Assembly: GCA_002786025.1 (NCBI GenBank)
Contig: NHNW01000004.1
Location: forward strand, 372,001 to 436,000
Length of the DNA: 64,000 bases
Origin: Zasmidium citrigriseum
Taxonomy: Eukaryota > Ascomycota > Dothideomycetes > Mycosphaerellales > Mycosphaerellaceae
Direction: 5' to 3'
Shown here: in pieces, positions 24,238 through 36,437 of the stretch
Layout of the letters: each line of letters opens with the position of its first letter
Numbering within the stretch: the stretch's first letter is position 1
Position numbers and translations under genes: made by a program
Notes under the pieces: generated by a model
Database searches by the model: none
The model's input: only the letters and a program-made list of their open reading frames with translations
Told to the model about the DNA's origin: nothing

Positions 24238-27200
24238 CTACTGAGCTTCCTTCTCCTTGCCGTCTCGCTTGAGACCCGCCTTCTTCGCTTTCTCCTCTGC
24301 CTCCAAGTCGATCATTCTCTTCTTGCTCTGAATGACCTCGGGGCTGTCTTGCTGTGGCAGGTCCGGCAGGTCCACTTCCTTCACCTCGCGCTTGACTGAC
24401 TGTGATTCACATTCGTTATCGCCTGACAAGGTAATGTAGAGGACCTGAATGGAGGGGCTATCACCACTTACGGCGGAGACGTTGTCGGATGTTCGGTTGA
24501 CCTCAGAGGAAAGTGCACCACTGAGACTTGCCCTATTCGACGAGTCAGAACCGGTCCGGTCTTCCTGGGGCATCGAAAAGTGCTGCAATGCCTTGACGTA
24601 TTGGTCGGCGAGTCCCTTATCCTTGCGACCGCTGTTGTTGCTGCTCTGTGATGGTGCTCCTGGACCTTGACCTGAGTCGTTGCCCTTGTATTCGAAGTTA
24701 GACGTGCCCGCGTGATTGTCGTGACCGGGTTGAGTCATCTGCGTTACCTCCGCCGCTGCCTTCTTTCTGTCCTTCCGATTCTTATTCTTGTTTCTGTTGT
24801 TTCTCTTCTTCTTGGCTTCATCGGAATCCATCGTGATGCCCAGTGCGTTGGCGCCCTCGTCATGCGCCTGCTCATTCTCATCGCCTGCCTCGCTCGCGGT
24901 TAGCTGGTCGACAGTGGCATTGTCGCTGGCGGTTGGCATCTCCGACTGGGTCATGGGCTTCTTTCCAGCAGCCTTCTCGCCCTTCTCGTATGGAAACTCA
25001 GCGCTTGCCTCCTTGCTGGTGTCAATGCTCGGTGGAATCTCGTTGGGGAGTGCTGTGGCCTGCTGCGACTTAGCTTTGCTCCACATGCCAACGAAAATGC
25101 TGCCGAATCGCGGAGATCGTACCTCACTCGTGTTTCCAGCCTCTGCTTTGACAGACTCCGTACTGTCTTCCGCAATGGTGCTAGGGATGCCCGACTTTGC
25201 TTCGTGCTTGATGACTTCCGATCCTGACAGATCTTTTGGCTCCTCTTGCTGGCTCTCAGACTTCTCAGCCTTTGCAGAGACTGTGTTGCCCTTCGTATCT
25301 TGAGCAGCGGCCTCCGATTCGTTCGGAGTCTCAAGGACGGAGCCCTTGCGCTTGCCTGCAGACTTCTTATCTTTTGCTTTCGATGGCTTGCGCTCCTTCT
25401 TGGGCTTGGCGAAGATGCTGAAAGATTCAGTCTGCTCTGGACCCTTCTGCTTTGACTCCTTCGGCTGCTTGGACTTCGGCTCCTTCTTTGACCGAGGCTC
25501 CTGAGCTGGCTCTGGGATAGCAGGGGTGTTGGGTGCCGTCACGAAAGTTGGCGCTGTGGCTTCCGACGCCTCTGATATGACTCGCTGTCCTGGTACCTGA
25601 AGTGAGTCGCTTGGAGCCTTGCCCGGAGCTTTAACCTCCTCAGTATCGACAGGTGATACAGCAATGGTGACGCTCTTTGGACTAGGAACTCGTGGGATGG
25701 GCGCCTTGGCCACACCCCTCGATGGCGAAGGGCTCTTGGCTAAGGTCTTGCTCGAAACAGAGTCGCTGCCATTGGCACTGCCAAATTCACTGGCCGGGGC
25801 GGTGATCTTGTCTTCTTCAGTCTCTGGCTCAAGCTGAGTCTCGACAGATGCTGTCGGCGTGGTTGCTTCGTCTGCAGCGGACTCGGCTCCTGGGGATCCG
25901 CTCGCAGTGTGGAAGCTGTCGTCATTCTGGTCCTCCTCCTGCTTGTTCGTTGGTGCCGACACATCCTTGACAGCGTCTGTTCCCGCAGCCTTAGGAGGTA
26001 CCGTTGAATCCTGAGCAGTGGTAGAGACTGAATCTGGAGCAGGACTCTTCGAGATCGGCTCCTGGACCTCTGGCGTGTCAAGCTCTACGACCTTGATCTC
26101 CTCGTCTGCGACGCGAGCAGACGAATCGCTTGGGACGGCGTCAGAGTCTTCACCCACTTTCTTCACCGCCTCGTCACCACTATTTGAGGAGGTAGGCGTA
26201 GTCTTGATGGGAGTTCCCTCTTGACCAGCGTTCTGCGAAGCCTCCTTGAGGCCGCTGTTCTCCTTGGACGGTGACGCCGTGGCCTCTTTCGGTTCCGACG
26301 GCTTCTTATTCTTGTTCTTATTCTTGTTGTTCTTCCTACCGCTCTTCTTTGGAGTGGAAATACCCGAGTCGGTGGGCGTCACATCCTGGGACGCGGCCGC
26401 AGTCGACTCACTCGCGAGATCCTTCATGCCAGGTTCGTGAGTCGCGGGTGTGGAGTAGTCTGACGCACGCTGTTCAGGAGATGGCTCTGAGGTAGTAACT
26501 TGCTGAGGCGCCACTCCAGCGAGATGCTGAGTATCTGATGCAGTCGATGCTCTCTGCTGGTAGCCCTGTCTCGAGACGTGCTCCGGATCCCAGTGTTCCT
26601 TCGCGACTTCCACGCTCAAGGTACCGTGGGGCCAGTGTATTCCTGAATGCGCAAGGCAGTTACGTGCACCCATGCCGTCTTCAAATGTAAGGAACATGAA
26701 GTGCTTGTTCGCTGGTGCACTCGGAGGCGGCCGAGGAACTGAAACTTTAAGGACCCTGCCGAATTGGGAGAAGAAGGCTTTCATGTGCTGCTCATCCAAC
26801 ATAGGGGGGCAGTTGAAGACAATCAGCTTCGGCACGTCTTGGCATGTGTCGCTGATGTGCTCTCGCTCGCACCCAGCAGTGCAAAGCTGTGATTCGCGAC
26901 GAGGCGGTGGTCCAGCTGATGGCAGTCCAGTAGCAGTCCGCGGGACAGTCGGGTTGAAGCCGAGGACTGGGCCGCCATGGCGAGGCATCGGATTGCCTAC
27001 AGGATATCCATAGTCGGGGATGCTGCGACGTGCATCTTGCGATGGAAACGCGTTCTCGACTTGACCATCTCCACGCCGCCAGGTCTTCTCGCGGTCGATG
27101 CTGAACCGCCTGTCATGTTGCGGGAACGGCATGCTTGCCTCGCTTGGCGGAGGACGGGGAGGGAGTTGGGCTTCACCACCGAAGCTGTTGCGGCCGCGAC

Positions 27201-28547
27201 TGCCTCTGCCACGCAGGCTACCCCCGTAGCCCCCGCGACCTCTGCCACCGCGTGAGTGGACGCTATCGCGGCGCTTGTTGCGCTGATCAGGCTTGTCCTC
27301 CTGGGCGAAGACGTTTTGCTCGTTGACGTAGTTCCTCGAGTCTGGATGCACATTGCTGCGGTCGTAGAAGGGCTGTGGTTGCACGTAAGCGCTTGGAACA
27401 CCAGCCGGTGGCAAGACGCCCGGGCCATGCGGTCCAGCATGCGGGTACATCTGCTGTTGAGGCGACACATGTTGCATCTGTTGTCCATATTGAGGTGGCA
27501 TAGCCTGGTGAAATGGGTAGTTCGGATGAGGCGAGCCTTGTAATTGCTGGCCTTGGAAGAGAGGGGGGAGTGGTCCGCCTGGGGCCTGATATGGCCCACC
27601 AGATGGCAGCCGATGTGCCATCGGTGCAGAAACAGGCGGCATTGGACTGATCGGCGCAGCTGGAGCTCCATACGGTGAGTAAGGGTTCGACATGTGCCGA
27701 GCGTCTCCAAAGGTGTTGGCCAGCCGCGGAGTAGGACGAGGTTGGTTGAAGCTGCCGCGCTTGCTTCCATACGAGCCACGGTTCCGACGGTACGGCTGCT
27801 GTGGACGATCATCTGATGGATACGAACCACTGCTGAAGTTGCGGGCCTGAGAGTCTTTTCCGTGTCCTGCAGTGACCGGCATCGCTGCGGCGGGTGCTGA
27901 GCTAGCCGGCGGTGGTGCAGGAGTGGAAAAGTCGGGGGTCGGAATCGGTGCAACAGGCTGTGGAGGCGCCGCCTCGGGTGCTGTCTGAGACGTGGTGTTG
28001 ATGGTCTGGTTGTTGTTGCTTTGAACTGGAACTTGGTTCGGCTGGTCACCTCGAGCATCGACAGGAGCCTGAGCTGCAGTCTGCTGGCGAAGGTGGAATT
28101 GAATAATGTGAACAGCCCATCCAAGGAGCTCCTCGCCGTACATCTTGATCTGATCCGCCTCGAAGAAGGTGCTGGGCTGGACACCTTCACTGAAGAAGTG
28201 CTGCTTCATGCTGGGGTCGTTCAACAACTCCTGGTTGTTCTCAAACCACCAATTGACGATGCAAGGCAGGCGACATTCGAGATTCCACTTCGCAGCCGTA
28301 TACCAGACCTGCTTGAGGAAACGAAAGCCTTGCATGTGAATCTCGCGCTCGTCAAAGAAGCGGCGGAGGAACTCTTCTTCTTGCTCTTTGGTGCCGTTTT
28401 GGGGGAAGTGCCAGGGCAGGACGCGGATCCATTTGTGCTCGTCTTCGGCGAAGAGGCAGTTGACGTATGGTCCGATGTCCGAGAAGCGGTTGCTGGATGC
28501 GATGACTGGGCCTGCCGTGTCGGCGGGNNNNNGGGTTCCACCGCCAT
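24238..28547 (-). CDS. Large low-complexity RNA-recognition-motif protein
   Basis: One long open frame of ~1435 codons running to the stop at 24238. N-terminal ~140 residues form a conserved block (GPYVNCLFAEDEHKWIRVLP, FRFLKQVWYTAAKWNLECRL). A Pro/Gln/Gly-rich stretch with RGG-type repeats (~residues 420-470, RGGRGRGGYGG) follows. A single RRM at ~570-665 has RNP2-like LIVFNCPP and RNP1-like KHFMFLTFEDG. The C-terminal half is Ser/Glu/Lys/Ala-rich, with Asn-Lys runs (KNNKNKNKNKKP). RGG plus RRM suggests mRNA binding or granule association. The best ATG (28547, MAVEP) is separated from the frame by five N (28528-28532); five is not a multiple of three, so the true gap length must differ. A 72-nt in-frame intron at 24471-24400 is likely. 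Confidence 0.87.
28528..28532. other. Run of five ambiguous bases (N)
   Basis: Five N inside the first codons of the RRM gene. This is an assembly gap or masked low-quality site, not biology. Its recorded length breaks the frame between the start codon and the rest of the gene. Confidence 0.99.
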
Positions 28548-29295
28548 GGTGAAATCGCACTGTCCGACTCGAGGGCGGAGGTGCGAGGCGCGATGTGCGC
28601 GGTGGAGTGTGTAGGAGATGCAGATATGTCTGCAGGGGTGTGGGTGGGTGAAGAGGGGAGAGATGTTGTTGGAGTGGAGGGGTTTGAGGTTGAAGGCGGA
28701 AGCGGCGGTTGAGGTTGGTGGAAGGTCGTGGTTGCTAGGTGGCGGCCATCGAGAAAAGCTCGGACGTCAAACGCAGCAAAAAGGGAAGGAGCGCTTCAGT
28801 CACTCTCACATGCCAATTCACATGTGCCCAATTCACTGGCGCAACTTTTCCCGCCACCAGGATGCCGTCGAAGACAGAACAACTGTATGGAATCGTCAAC
28901 CTAAGCCGACAGCGAGCGTGCATGAAGACAACAAACGCCAGCGTTTGCATCTGCGCGAGGAGTCGGTAACCGTCTGCAGAAGGGGAAGGGCAGAATGGAA
29001 AAGAGCTTACTGGACACCAGCCTCCAAACTCACACCGCACGCAGCATTGATCAGCCTCCAATGAGATCTCGAACACTTGCAAGAAATTCGAAAGGTGCGC
29101 AATGCCATGCTGCCCCCATCCGAGACACAGCCGTCTGCGAATGCAGCTATCCGTCCTGTTTCATGTATTTCTTCAATTTTTAGACATGCGGAGCTGGAGA
29201 TTTACACAGTGCAAAAGACTGGACACCGTCCATGCGGGATCCCATTTTACCTATCTATACAAGTCCATCGTCCATCGAACGTATTTCCTAGTTGG
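28548..29295. other. Promoter of the RRM gene and 3' region of FMP46
   Basis: About 750 bp. G/GT-rich on the plus strand at 28600-28740 (so C/A-rich in the direction of the RRM transcript), as expected of a leader. No coding frame supported. Confidence 0.45.
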
Positions 29296-30034
29296 TTAAA
29301 CCTTGGAGGTCTCCTTGGGCAAAGAGCGAACCAGCTTCATGATCTCGCTCTCGTCCTCGCCAGCAACTGTACATGTTAGCAAACGTATTCTTCTGAGGAG
29401 CTACGTCCAAAACTTCGTTGGCAATGCCACCTACCTGCCCTGCCATTGTTCCAGTCCACCGTCACCGGCCGCTGGAATAGGCTCTCATCCTGCTTGAACT
29501 TCCGAAGCGCATCGGTAGTGCCCGTGGCGCCATTGATCACGCTACCAGCTTTCGAAGGACCAAGGTATTCCAGGATGCTGGTCAATTGATCGGTCGTAGG
29601 GGCACCTTCTTGTACATCTGTTTGTGCACCAAATCAGCCTCTCCAATCCTTAAAGTTCTCTTCTCTTTGCATGATATGTATCCCAATTGAGTATTTCCAT
29701 CTCATTCTCACATACCAAGCTCGAATTCCGTCCTCTCAAGCTTGCTCTGCTTGTCGTGATCGCTTGCTTGGTCCTCTGTCGCGTGTGCTACGGCCGTTGC
29801 GTGCGTCTGCTTGAGCAGCGTGTAAACGCGAGTGGAGGCCGGGGTTTTCGGCGCGTGGAACAGGGTGATGACTTCGGCCGTCAGTGGGGTTGCAGAGGGA
29901 ATGATGTTCACGAATAGATACCGTCCTTGACGCCGGCCTGGAGAGCTGATCAGGACGCAAGCACTTCATGAATTGGGCTTCTGAACGGTTTGAACTTTAC
30001 TCACCTCCTTGAACAGGTTCTTGAAGAAGCTCAT
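29296..30034 (-). CDS. FMP46: Fmp46-type mitochondrial redox protein (DUF1687, thioredoxin fold)
   Basis: Five exons: 30034-30005, 29937-29922, 29871-29716, 29617-29435, 29366-29296; 151 aa. Exon 2 is a 16-nt microexon; without it the family opening cannot be assembled. The joined protein reads MSFFKNLFKEAGVKDVITLF, then FHAPKTPASTRVYTLLKQ, TEDQASDHDKQSKLERTEFEL, a central helix region TDQLTSILEYLG and RPVTVDWNNGRAVAGEDESE. These match the fungal family of putative redox proteins related to yeast Fmp46. The family is annotated as mitochondrial with a thioredoxin/ArsC-like fold; the exact reaction is unknown. No CxxC motif is visible. All splice sites are GT-AG; the intron after exon 2 has a CTGAC branch. 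Confidence 0.93.
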
Positions 30035-30672
30035 CCTTGCAATTGTTGGCGATGTGGTCCTTGTAATTCAGCAATGTTTTCTACAAACGAGGTCCATCGA
30101 CACAGGTGAGCTTTGCGGTGACGTCGGACCATCGGCTCCTCCCGAGAAACCCTGTCAGCCAGCGCAGCTGAAAAGGGAAGGAACAAGCTTTGGCGCTTTG
30201 CATGTGTCAAACGTCTGTGCGGGTGAAGGACTGCGTGACATGGACGACTTGGCGTGTGTGTGGTGCTTCTCCAAAAGTCATTTGAGATTTAAGAGATTCA
30301 TGAGACGGCTCCAGCAGCAAGTAACGTAGTTAGGTATGTAGAACGCAGCGCACAGGGACTCGTCATGCATCAGCAAGCATGCTCGTCCTCGTCCTTCTTG
30401 CACAGCGCAGCACAGGACCTCGCGGCGTGTCCTGAAGCAGCATCTGAAGGATGCAGCCGGCGTTTCTTTCCTTCCTTTTAATCCCATGCAAACAATCGTA
30501 CACACCATCCGCCTTTGAGTCAATCGTGAGGTCCAGGCCCAGACTATGCTGCATCCATACTGCCCCAATACAAAGCCTTTCAATTCTTGCGTAGGAAGCA
30601 GCGTTGGCTCTGCAGCGAAGTCGTTTCCAACGCCCGTGAGATGTAGACTAGAATCGTCTGTTTGCTTACACC
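30035..30672. other. Intergenic between FMP46 and PP1 genes
   Basis: About 640 bp between the FMP46 start and the PP1 stop on the same strand. It should hold the PP1 3' untranslated region and FMP46 promoter. No other feature seen. Confidence 0.45.
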
Positions 30673-31757
30673 TTATCGCCTGCCGAATCTGCTATTGCAT
30701 AGGTTAGAGACGGTCTGAAACATTGGGAATGGGCAATGGCACGTACTTCTGCTTCTTCTCCGCTGGCTTGAGGATCTGAAATGAGCACAGCAGAGACTCA
30801 TCCACACTCATCATCGCTCCAGCGTTGTCGAACTCTCCGCAGTAGTTTGGCGCCGAGAAGAGAGTGACCAGTTGGCGCTTGGAGAAGAACTCGTATCCGT
30901 CCTCGACGACCTGGTGGGCACGACAGATGAGGTCCATGTCGTGTTTCTGGAGGAAGCGGGAGACCACGTCGGGACCGAAGGTGAATGAGACACCACGATC
31001 GTTCTCAGACCAGCCAGTGATGTCCTTGTCGGGGTCCGACCAGAGGAGATCGCAAAGCAAACCGCAGTCGGGAATCTGGAAATTGTGAGCATGGCAAAAA
31101 ATGTAAGAGGATATCAAACGTACGTCAGTTGGGCGCATCACGCGGCGGATCTGCTCCATGGAGTTGAGGTCAGGGCTGAGGCCACCGTGCATGGTGAAGA
31201 TCTTCTCGTCGATGATAGCAGCGATTGGCAAGCAGTTGAAGCAGTCGGTGAACGTCTTCCACAGCTTGATGTTGTAGCGTCTCTTGCACTCGTCGTAGAA
31301 TCCGTAGATACGGTTGATGCTGGCGCACTCATGGTTGCCGCGCAGGATGAAGAAATTCTCTGGGTACTTGATCTTGTATGCGAGGAGCAAGCAGATGGTC
31401 TCCAGCGACTGCTTGCCACGATCAACGTAATCGCCGAGGAAGAGGTAGTTGGCCTCCGGTGGGAAGCCACCGTACTCGAACAGGCGCAGGAGATCGTAGT
31501 ACTGGCCGTGGATGTCGCCGCAAATCTGTCCTTCTTGTCAAAAAATCGCTTTCTCAATGTCTCATGCTCTTTCATACCTTTATCGGCGCCTCGAGCTCAA
31601 GCAGTATTGGTTGGGAGATGAAGATCTCGCGAGCCTTAGTGCACAAGTATCTGATCTCGGTCTCCAAAAGCTGGACTTGCTTTCCGGGGCGGCTGCCGCG
31701 GACTTCGAGGAGGCGATCGATGATGGAGTCTAAGTCCACATCGTTCTGGTCCGCCAT
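30673..31757 (-). CDS. GLC7: Serine/threonine protein phosphatase PP1 catalytic subunit
   Basis: Exons 31757-31578, 31525-31124, 31075-30747, 30688-30673; 308 aa. It contains the metallophosphatase signatures GDIHG, GDYVDRG and GNHE, the catalytic-loop SAPNYCGEF and the near-invariant [17 protein letters not shown]. The last exon is only 16 nt and restores the C-terminal KFGRR. PP1 binds two metal ions (Asp/His/Asn in those motifs) and acts in cell-cycle exit, glycogen metabolism, splicing and cytokinesis through regulatory subunits with RVxF motifs. Filamentous-fungal orthologues include BimG. Start is the first ATG ([16 protein letters not shown]), which fits the family. This is a core gene, identified with near certainty. 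Confidence 0.98.
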
Positions 31758-33871
31758 GGTTGGCGGTGTTTCGTGGGGTGGAGTGGGAAAAGGACGGCCA
31801 GCAGCGCGATGTGCTCGGCGAAAAGCGTAGAACGCCTATTAAACTGTGCTTTGTCAGTGGCGCGATGCAAAACGTGCGACAGCAAGAGCTGTCAAAATCC
31901 GCCCCGTAAGATGTCGCAAGTTGTGTGCTGGTCCGCACGTGACTCGCTCAATGATTGGCACCGCAGAACTGCGATTGTGGTACGCCTGCCAATGCAGAAC
32001 TTGCTGTCGACGACTCGAAGATTGTGTGTGCTCGTCTGCTCTTCGTCGGTGCTGCTGCTGCTGCTGCTGCCGTCGCCGCCGCTGTCTGATCTTGTTATGC
32101 CGCCGGTGAAAGAAAAGATTGCCTACCGAAAGTGACGAATTGAGCGCAAAGGCTCCTGCAAATATTCAGGCTCTCCTCCTCCGCTCTGTGCCCAAGTGCG
32201 TGAAGAGCTGGTAGGAAGTTTGATGTGTCCGGCCGCAAGCTCTTGACCCGAAACCTGGTCGGGATCACGCGACGGTTGATGCCTGATTCGCGGCGAGATG
32301 GATGTGGTTGTTCTCGCTGGTGCACGCTATTCGCTCCGTCAACGGCGAGGTGGATTGTGGGCGCGATGCGATGATGTGGGCGGGCGCGCTGAGGACGTGG
32401 TTGTTTTTCGTTTCACCGCCGTCGAGGGGTGGGGTCGGCGTCAGCAGTTTCGATGTAGAGTCGAGACGTAAGGCGGAATTGGGTGGCCGCTGAGCAGAGT
32501 ATGCGGCGATGCAGCGTAGTAGGGAGCTGGTCAACGGTGCGCTCTGGTGGTGCCGTGAAGTTGTGGTGGGTGGGCGAGGAGTTGTGCTGGCGAGCAGAGA
32601 AGGAAAGCGCAAGCACGGGCGGGAACTTCCGCGTCGTCTCTGGCCTTTTGTTCAAGTAATAACTCGGGCAGGTTTCAACCTCACTTCAATTGACAGCGGC
32701 GCTCTGATCATTCACTTGATAACTATCAATCGGGACATGACACACAGTGCAGGATAGGGCCGGGAGCTTTCAACATGAGGCAAACTCGCGCAGATGCCGC
32801 CAACTCCGCCGCCGACAACGTTGAGGAGCGGCCAGCTCCAGCAGTCCTCCTCTCTCAGCACTAGCTGCTGCGTTACGTAGCCTTCTCCAGCACTGGCCGG
32901 CAACCTCTGGCTATGTACGAGGCCATTCTCTGTTTCCCCTGGAAGCCGCAGATCGTTTCAACTCGGTCCTCTGCTGCCGACCAATCCGCTGACGCAGCGC
33001 TATTTCGAGGCAAGCAGCGAGTCGCATAGTCGGCCGCCACGACGGTCTTCTCTCCTGGCCCTTCCTTGTCGTTGTGGCTCAGCGCAGAATCGAAACCAAC
33101 GAACAAGAGATCATCTTCAGGGATCACCGATCGACCAAACGTACTATATGAATACGACTGCTACAACATTGTCTATCAACAGACTTTGATAAGCCCATTC
33201 CATGTCATGGGAGCCAAGAGAAAATCTCCTAGACACGATTCAGTCAGATCTGTAGGTCGAGCATTGACGGTTCATTCTGGCACGTATTGTCTAGCCAGTC
33301 CCATGGAAACGACATAGCATTCCAATCCACTCAAGACACCTGTCTCATTTCTCCAAAGCCTTCTCGAACACCTCACCATTGCAACCACGGAAAAGATGAG
33401 ACATATGCATCGCATGAAAAACCCGCTCGTTAGATTCAGAGATATATCCCAAGACGCTCGCCTCCAAACGCCTCGCTTATGAATGCTTCATGAAAACATG
33501 TCCATCCGCTTTCGGGTACCCTTTCGCTGCGCTCAAAGGCACTCCCACCCAATCATCATCTACAACAACAATGCCCTGCCGCCCGTCCAGATCCCGCAGC
33601 CGAAGAGACCAAGAAACATTAACTCGCCAAACCGCAAAAGAAGAACAAGCAGGGGTATTTCTACACGAATCGAAAACTCCCAAAACGTGGACAAATACCG
33701 GCCTCGAGAGGAAACTGGAACTTTCCGAAAACAGTCGAATGGTCGTCATCAAGCCTTGGAAGCCAGAAAGAAGATGCAATATGCTGAAGGGAGATCGAAT
33801 CCGCAAACGCCGTCGCCATGCATAAACGTGATCCGGTACTGCAAAATGTTGGAGTGTTGGCTGATCCTGGT
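31758..33871. other. Intergenic, 2.1 kb
   Basis: Between the PP1 start and the stop of the LRR gene. It contains the PP1 promoter and leader, a GCT repeat at 32050-32070 and C/A-rich stretches on the minus strand (32300-32650) that suit a long PP1 leader. Opposed open frames at 33480-33920 overlap the 3' end of the LRR gene and are not supported. Confidence 0.5.
32050..32070. repeat. GCT trinucleotide repeat
   Basis: Six tandem copies of GCT plus a partial copy, followed by imperfect GCC units. It is non-coding here, in the PP1 upstream region. Confidence 0.9.
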
Positions 33872-36437
33872 TCAACCAAGAGTGCGTCCTCCAACGCTGA
33901 CGCCTCGAGAGGGATGATCCGGTCTTACGGTTGATGTGCGAGAGGCAGGACTGAAGCTTCTATGCCTCGTCTGGCTCTCGTTCTCACGAAAGGCCGTCAT
34001 CCAGTTGGAGCCGAACTCGCCCTTGAAAGCCGCGATCTTTGCCCGATAAAAATCCGTGTTGGAGTCCAGACCTTCAGGGGACCGAACGGGCGAGTTCTCA
34101 TCGTCGGACGGATTCCGTATCTTGGGCGGAGGCGTCGGTGATGTGAACGCCGTGTCTAGACTAGGCCGCACAGCCAGTACAGCCGGCTGCTCACCCTCGG
34201 TGGATGGAGCGAGCTGATGCGGAGTGGCCTCCGGTGTGGACGGGTGATCGCTTTCAGTGTTGGGAGTGTGTGGCATGGGTGGCAGCTCAGTCAATTCCGG
34301 TACTGGTGGTTCTAAGGCAACGTCCTCGACCAGTCCTTGAGCACGTTGCTCAGCTTGAGCAAGCTCAACGATCCTTCTTCGAGGTGCCTTCTTTCGACGA
34401 ACAGTCGAGCCCGGTCCCATGTCAGACGTCGTTCGTCGGTGGCCCGGATGAGAAGAAGAATTGGGGACAGGTTCAACGCCAGCATTGAATGCAACACCCT
34501 CAACTTCGTCTCCTGGTAAGCAATCCTCGTCCTCTGGAGCTGGTCGGACCACTGGCTTGCTGGGGACTTCTGGTACTCTGTCCACCAAGAACTTCTTCTC
34601 ATGATACAGGGGTCCCATCGTGTCAATGATCACATCGTCGACGTGCCCTGGGGAAGATCGGAACAGGTTGAAGATGGTGATGCGGTAGTTGCTGTGCGTC
34701 CGAGTGAAGGGATTCTTCATCACGTAGATGTCCCTGATATCTGGAATGCCTTCGAGTCGATTCAATTCGGTAGGATCGTGAAGGCGATTCTCGCGCAAGT
34801 CTATCCTTTCCAATGAGGGAAGCCGCTCGATGCCATTCAGCGAAAGCAGTCGGTTGGCTCGCAGATTCAAAGTCGTGATGGCAGGAAGCGGATTCCTGTT
34901 CAACGAGTTTAGACCGCTAATCATGCAATTGCTCAAGTTCAGAGCACGCAACGCAGTCAAACTCGCAAGCGCATCCGGGATCTCAGTGAAGAGGTTTCCG
35001 GAGAGATCGAGCGACTGCAATGTGTTGGACACGGGTGCCAGACTGCTTGTCGTCAGGTAGGTCAGACCATTCTCGGCCAGACTGAGATGTCGCAGGAAGC
35101 GCCACTTGGAAGACGGCAGGATTCCCATCGAGAGGAGATCTGATGCGCTGTGTCGCGGCGTCATTTCATGCTGACTGGAGCCGGAGCTGCCTGAAGACCT
35201 GCGATTCTTCCCACTTCGACTGGCGTTCGCCTTGTGCACCGACCCATGTCTCGCTGTAGCTGGTCGTGGCGGTGAATTGCTCGACTGTCGAGACTGACCA
35301 GACCCCTGCTTGCCTTCTGCGCCTCCCCTGAGCAACATTTGTGGACTGCCAACTGACGCACGTCGCTGCAGCTGTTCAAGCGGCGAGATGGGTGCGGACA
35401 CGGAGCGGGCGAGCTCCATTTGCCTGGGCTTAGGACTGCCAGACGGCCAAGGCAATCCGGGTGTGGAGGGCGTGGTGGGAACTTGGGTCTTCGACGAACG
35501 CTTCCGTCGCCTTTCAGCATCATCCAAGACTATATTTTGCAGCAAGTCTATGGGGTCATCGAGGCCGGCACGCTTGACCGTGAGACTTCGCAATTGCTCC
35601 GCCAGTCTGTCCCATCCATAGAACTGTCTAAAATCGAGATCGCAAATCTCGAGCGAACTTACGTTCTTGAAGACAAACAGGGGGACGGCCGTGTCAAAGG
35701 GGAACTCTTCATATCCACTGATCAGCCGGGCTCTGTGATCGGGTGACAGTCGCAAGGCTGGGATCTTCGTGAAGCACGAGTATAGGTATCTGATATCATC
35801 ACGATATTGAGCCATCTGTTTCTCGGCTTTTGCAACGCTGTTGGACAGCGTCAGGGCAGACCACATGGACGACATGCTGGACATGACACTCCGTACACTC
35901 GACACGGATCGAAGGGAATCCGCATCTGACTGTTTGCCTCGTGACTTTGGTGCGTGGCCGAGGAAGGAGACGTAGTTCGAAGGGGCAGCATCACTGTGCA
36001 GGTTTTCCAAGCGCACCGTCATAGGCCCAACGTCGACCCCGAGGTCTTCGAATTTGCTGAGGAGGTAGAAGAGGTGGTGCGGCGTCAGGGTGAGCTTCGC
36101 AGGCTTGAGGCTGTGGGAGGAAAAGGATAGGTAGGGTCGTGAGAGGGCCTCTGCAAGAGAAATCGTGGTCGATGAAGGGGCCGAACCGCTGGAAGCCCCA
36201 GCGACGGCTTGTTCTTTGCCATTCTTGGTCTTTTGGCGCTGCAATTGCAGCGCATTTGCTAGTGCTCGCTCATGCGTTCGGACGAAGTATGCTAGATTCT
36301 GCGGGGAGTCTTCGAGTCAGTCGCTGCGTTGCTTGCGGCAAGGCTGGCACGAAGCTGGCAGCCGGGGGCATGGGATATATCTTGAGCTGGCGGAAACGAC
36401 TTGCCTTCACGAATAGCTGGCCATCCTCCGAGTCCAT
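33872..36437 (-). CDS. Leucine-rich-repeat protein
   Basis: Exons 36437-36405 and 36298-33872, 819 aa. The junction uses a GC-AG intron (AAG|GCAAGT at the 5' end, CTGAC branch, CCGCAG acceptor) and yields the continuous opening MDSEDGQLFVKNLAYFVRTH. A conserved N-terminal block includes YLSFSSHSLKPAKLTLTPHH and FVFKNVSSLEICDLDFRQFY. After a Ser/Pro-rich linker, about five LRRs occupy roughly residues 420-560 (LRHLSLAENGLTYL, LQSLDLSGNLFTEIP, ITTLNLRANRLLSL, LERIDLRENRLHDP), capped by MKNPFTRTHSNYRITIFNLF. The C-terminal third is disordered and Pro-rich. LRRs are protein-binding; function is unknown, and the arrangement recalls fungal LRR scaffold proteins. Confidence 0.88.

Noticed and set aside
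32265..32655. Two overlapping minus-strand frames (115 and 80 codons)
   Set aside because: Thr/Ser/Pro-rich readings of a C/A-rich stretch upstream of PP1; better explained as leader or promoter.
33477..33917. Opposed frames of 111-144 codons at the 3' end of the LRR gene
   Set aside because: They overlap each other and the LRR coding end, and neither shows a domain or continues the LRR protein by plausible splicing.
35628..35662. GTAAGT...TTTTAG inside the LRR gene, looking like an intron
   Set aside because: Only 35 nt, shorter than any other intron here, and removal would shift the frame in a segment (KNVSSLEICDLDFRQF) that reads as conserved protein.
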